Shown: piece by piece, positions 14,920 through 15,175 of the stretch
How the letters are laid out: every line of letters begins with the position of its first letter
How positions within the stretch are numbered: position 1 is the stretch's first letter
Notes under the pieces: model-generated
Database searches by the model: none
The model's input: the letters and a program-made list of their open reading frames with translations, nothing else
Told to the model about the DNA's origin: nothing
Program-made: the position numbers and the translations under genes
DNA from: Rhodospirillales bacterium
GTDB taxonomy: Bacteria; Pseudomonadota; Alphaproteobacteria; UBA8366; JADFVY01
Direction of reading: 5' to 3'
Length of the DNA: 15,175 nt
Assembly (NCBI GenBank): GCA_024644185.1
Contig: JAHELM010000010.1
Location: 1 to 15,175 of the forward strand

Positions 14920-15175
14920 ATGCGCGACAACGCCGGATACACGCTTTTTGAGCTTCTGGTGGTGCTGGCCATCATGGGGCTGGTGCTGGCAACGGTGCCG
15001 ATGGTCGTGGCTACCGCCCGACCGGGGCCGGCGTCGCGCGCTGCCGCCGAGGAATTGGCCGCCGCCCTGCGTCTGGCGCGCGGCGAGGCGATCGGGCGCT
15101 ATGCGCCGACGACGCTGCTCCTGGATGTCGAGGGGGCAAGCTACCGCGGTGGCGATGGTACCGTTCACGAACTTG
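14920..15175 (+). CDS. gspH: Type II secretion minor pseudopilin GspH (3' end outside window)
   Basis: Open to the window end, with 85 codons visible. The ATG lies 3 bp after the gspG stop, with AAGGA directly abutting it, so translation probably depends on coupling. The leader MRDNAG is followed by YTLFELLVVLAIMGLVLA, giving an aromatic residue at +1 and Glu at +5 after cleavage. The following 'AAEELAAALRLARGEAIGRY' and 'TTLLLDVEGASYRGGDG' match GspH/FimT-type proteins (the LRxARxEAI helix followed by a first beta strand) better than GspI or GspJ, and the position after gspG agrees. It belongs to the pseudopilus and joins the shaft to the GspI-GspJ-GspK tip. No defect is visible. Confidence 0.88.
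   Translation, partial: MRDNAGYTLFELLVVLAIMGLVLATVPMVVATARPGPASRAAAEELAAALRLARGEAIGRYAPTTLLLDVEGASYRGGDGTVHEL

Overview
The window is GC-rich, gene-dense DNA from a Gram-negative bacterium. The type II secretion genes, a lipoprotein secretin and several Sec signal peptides show this. Base composition and gene style suggest a proteobacterium, perhaps alphaproteobacterial, but the lineage cannot be fixed from this sequence alone. No mobile element, tRNA, rRNA or CRISPR array was seen.

Left block (1-7337, all + strand): five closely spaced genes for exported proteins. The first three are consecutive paralogues with the multicopper-oxidase (cupredoxin) fold. The first is only a C-terminal fragment, the second is complete (452 aa), and the third fuses the fold to eight Ig/cadherin-like repeats (1102 aa). 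All three have lost most or all of the copper ligands of true multicopper oxidases. They are followed by a small exported protein with a Met/His-rich N-terminus and by a subtilisin-like (S8) protease carrying a MopE-type metal-binding motif. The exported nature and short gaps suggest one operon or two linked units, split by a strong hairpin at 4998-5035.

Right block (7404-15175): a type II secretion system (T2SS) split into two divergent arms. On the - strand gspD (lipoprotein secretin) overlaps gspK. On the + strand gspO, gspE, gspF, gspG and gspH follow with ATGA overlaps or tiny gaps, and gspH runs off the window. The two arms share a 208-bp, locally AT-rich divergent control region (10546-10753). 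gspC, gspI, gspJ, gspL and gspM are not in the window; some probably lie downstream.

Working idea (inference): the left block encodes surface or secreted proteins, several with metal-related signatures, and the adjoining T2SS may export some of them after Sec translocation. The convergent layout means they are not co-transcribed. The most notable points are the trio of ligand-depleted multicopper-oxidase paralogues, the MopE-like motif in the protease, the near-identical 95-aa repeats, and the probably self-piloting secretin.
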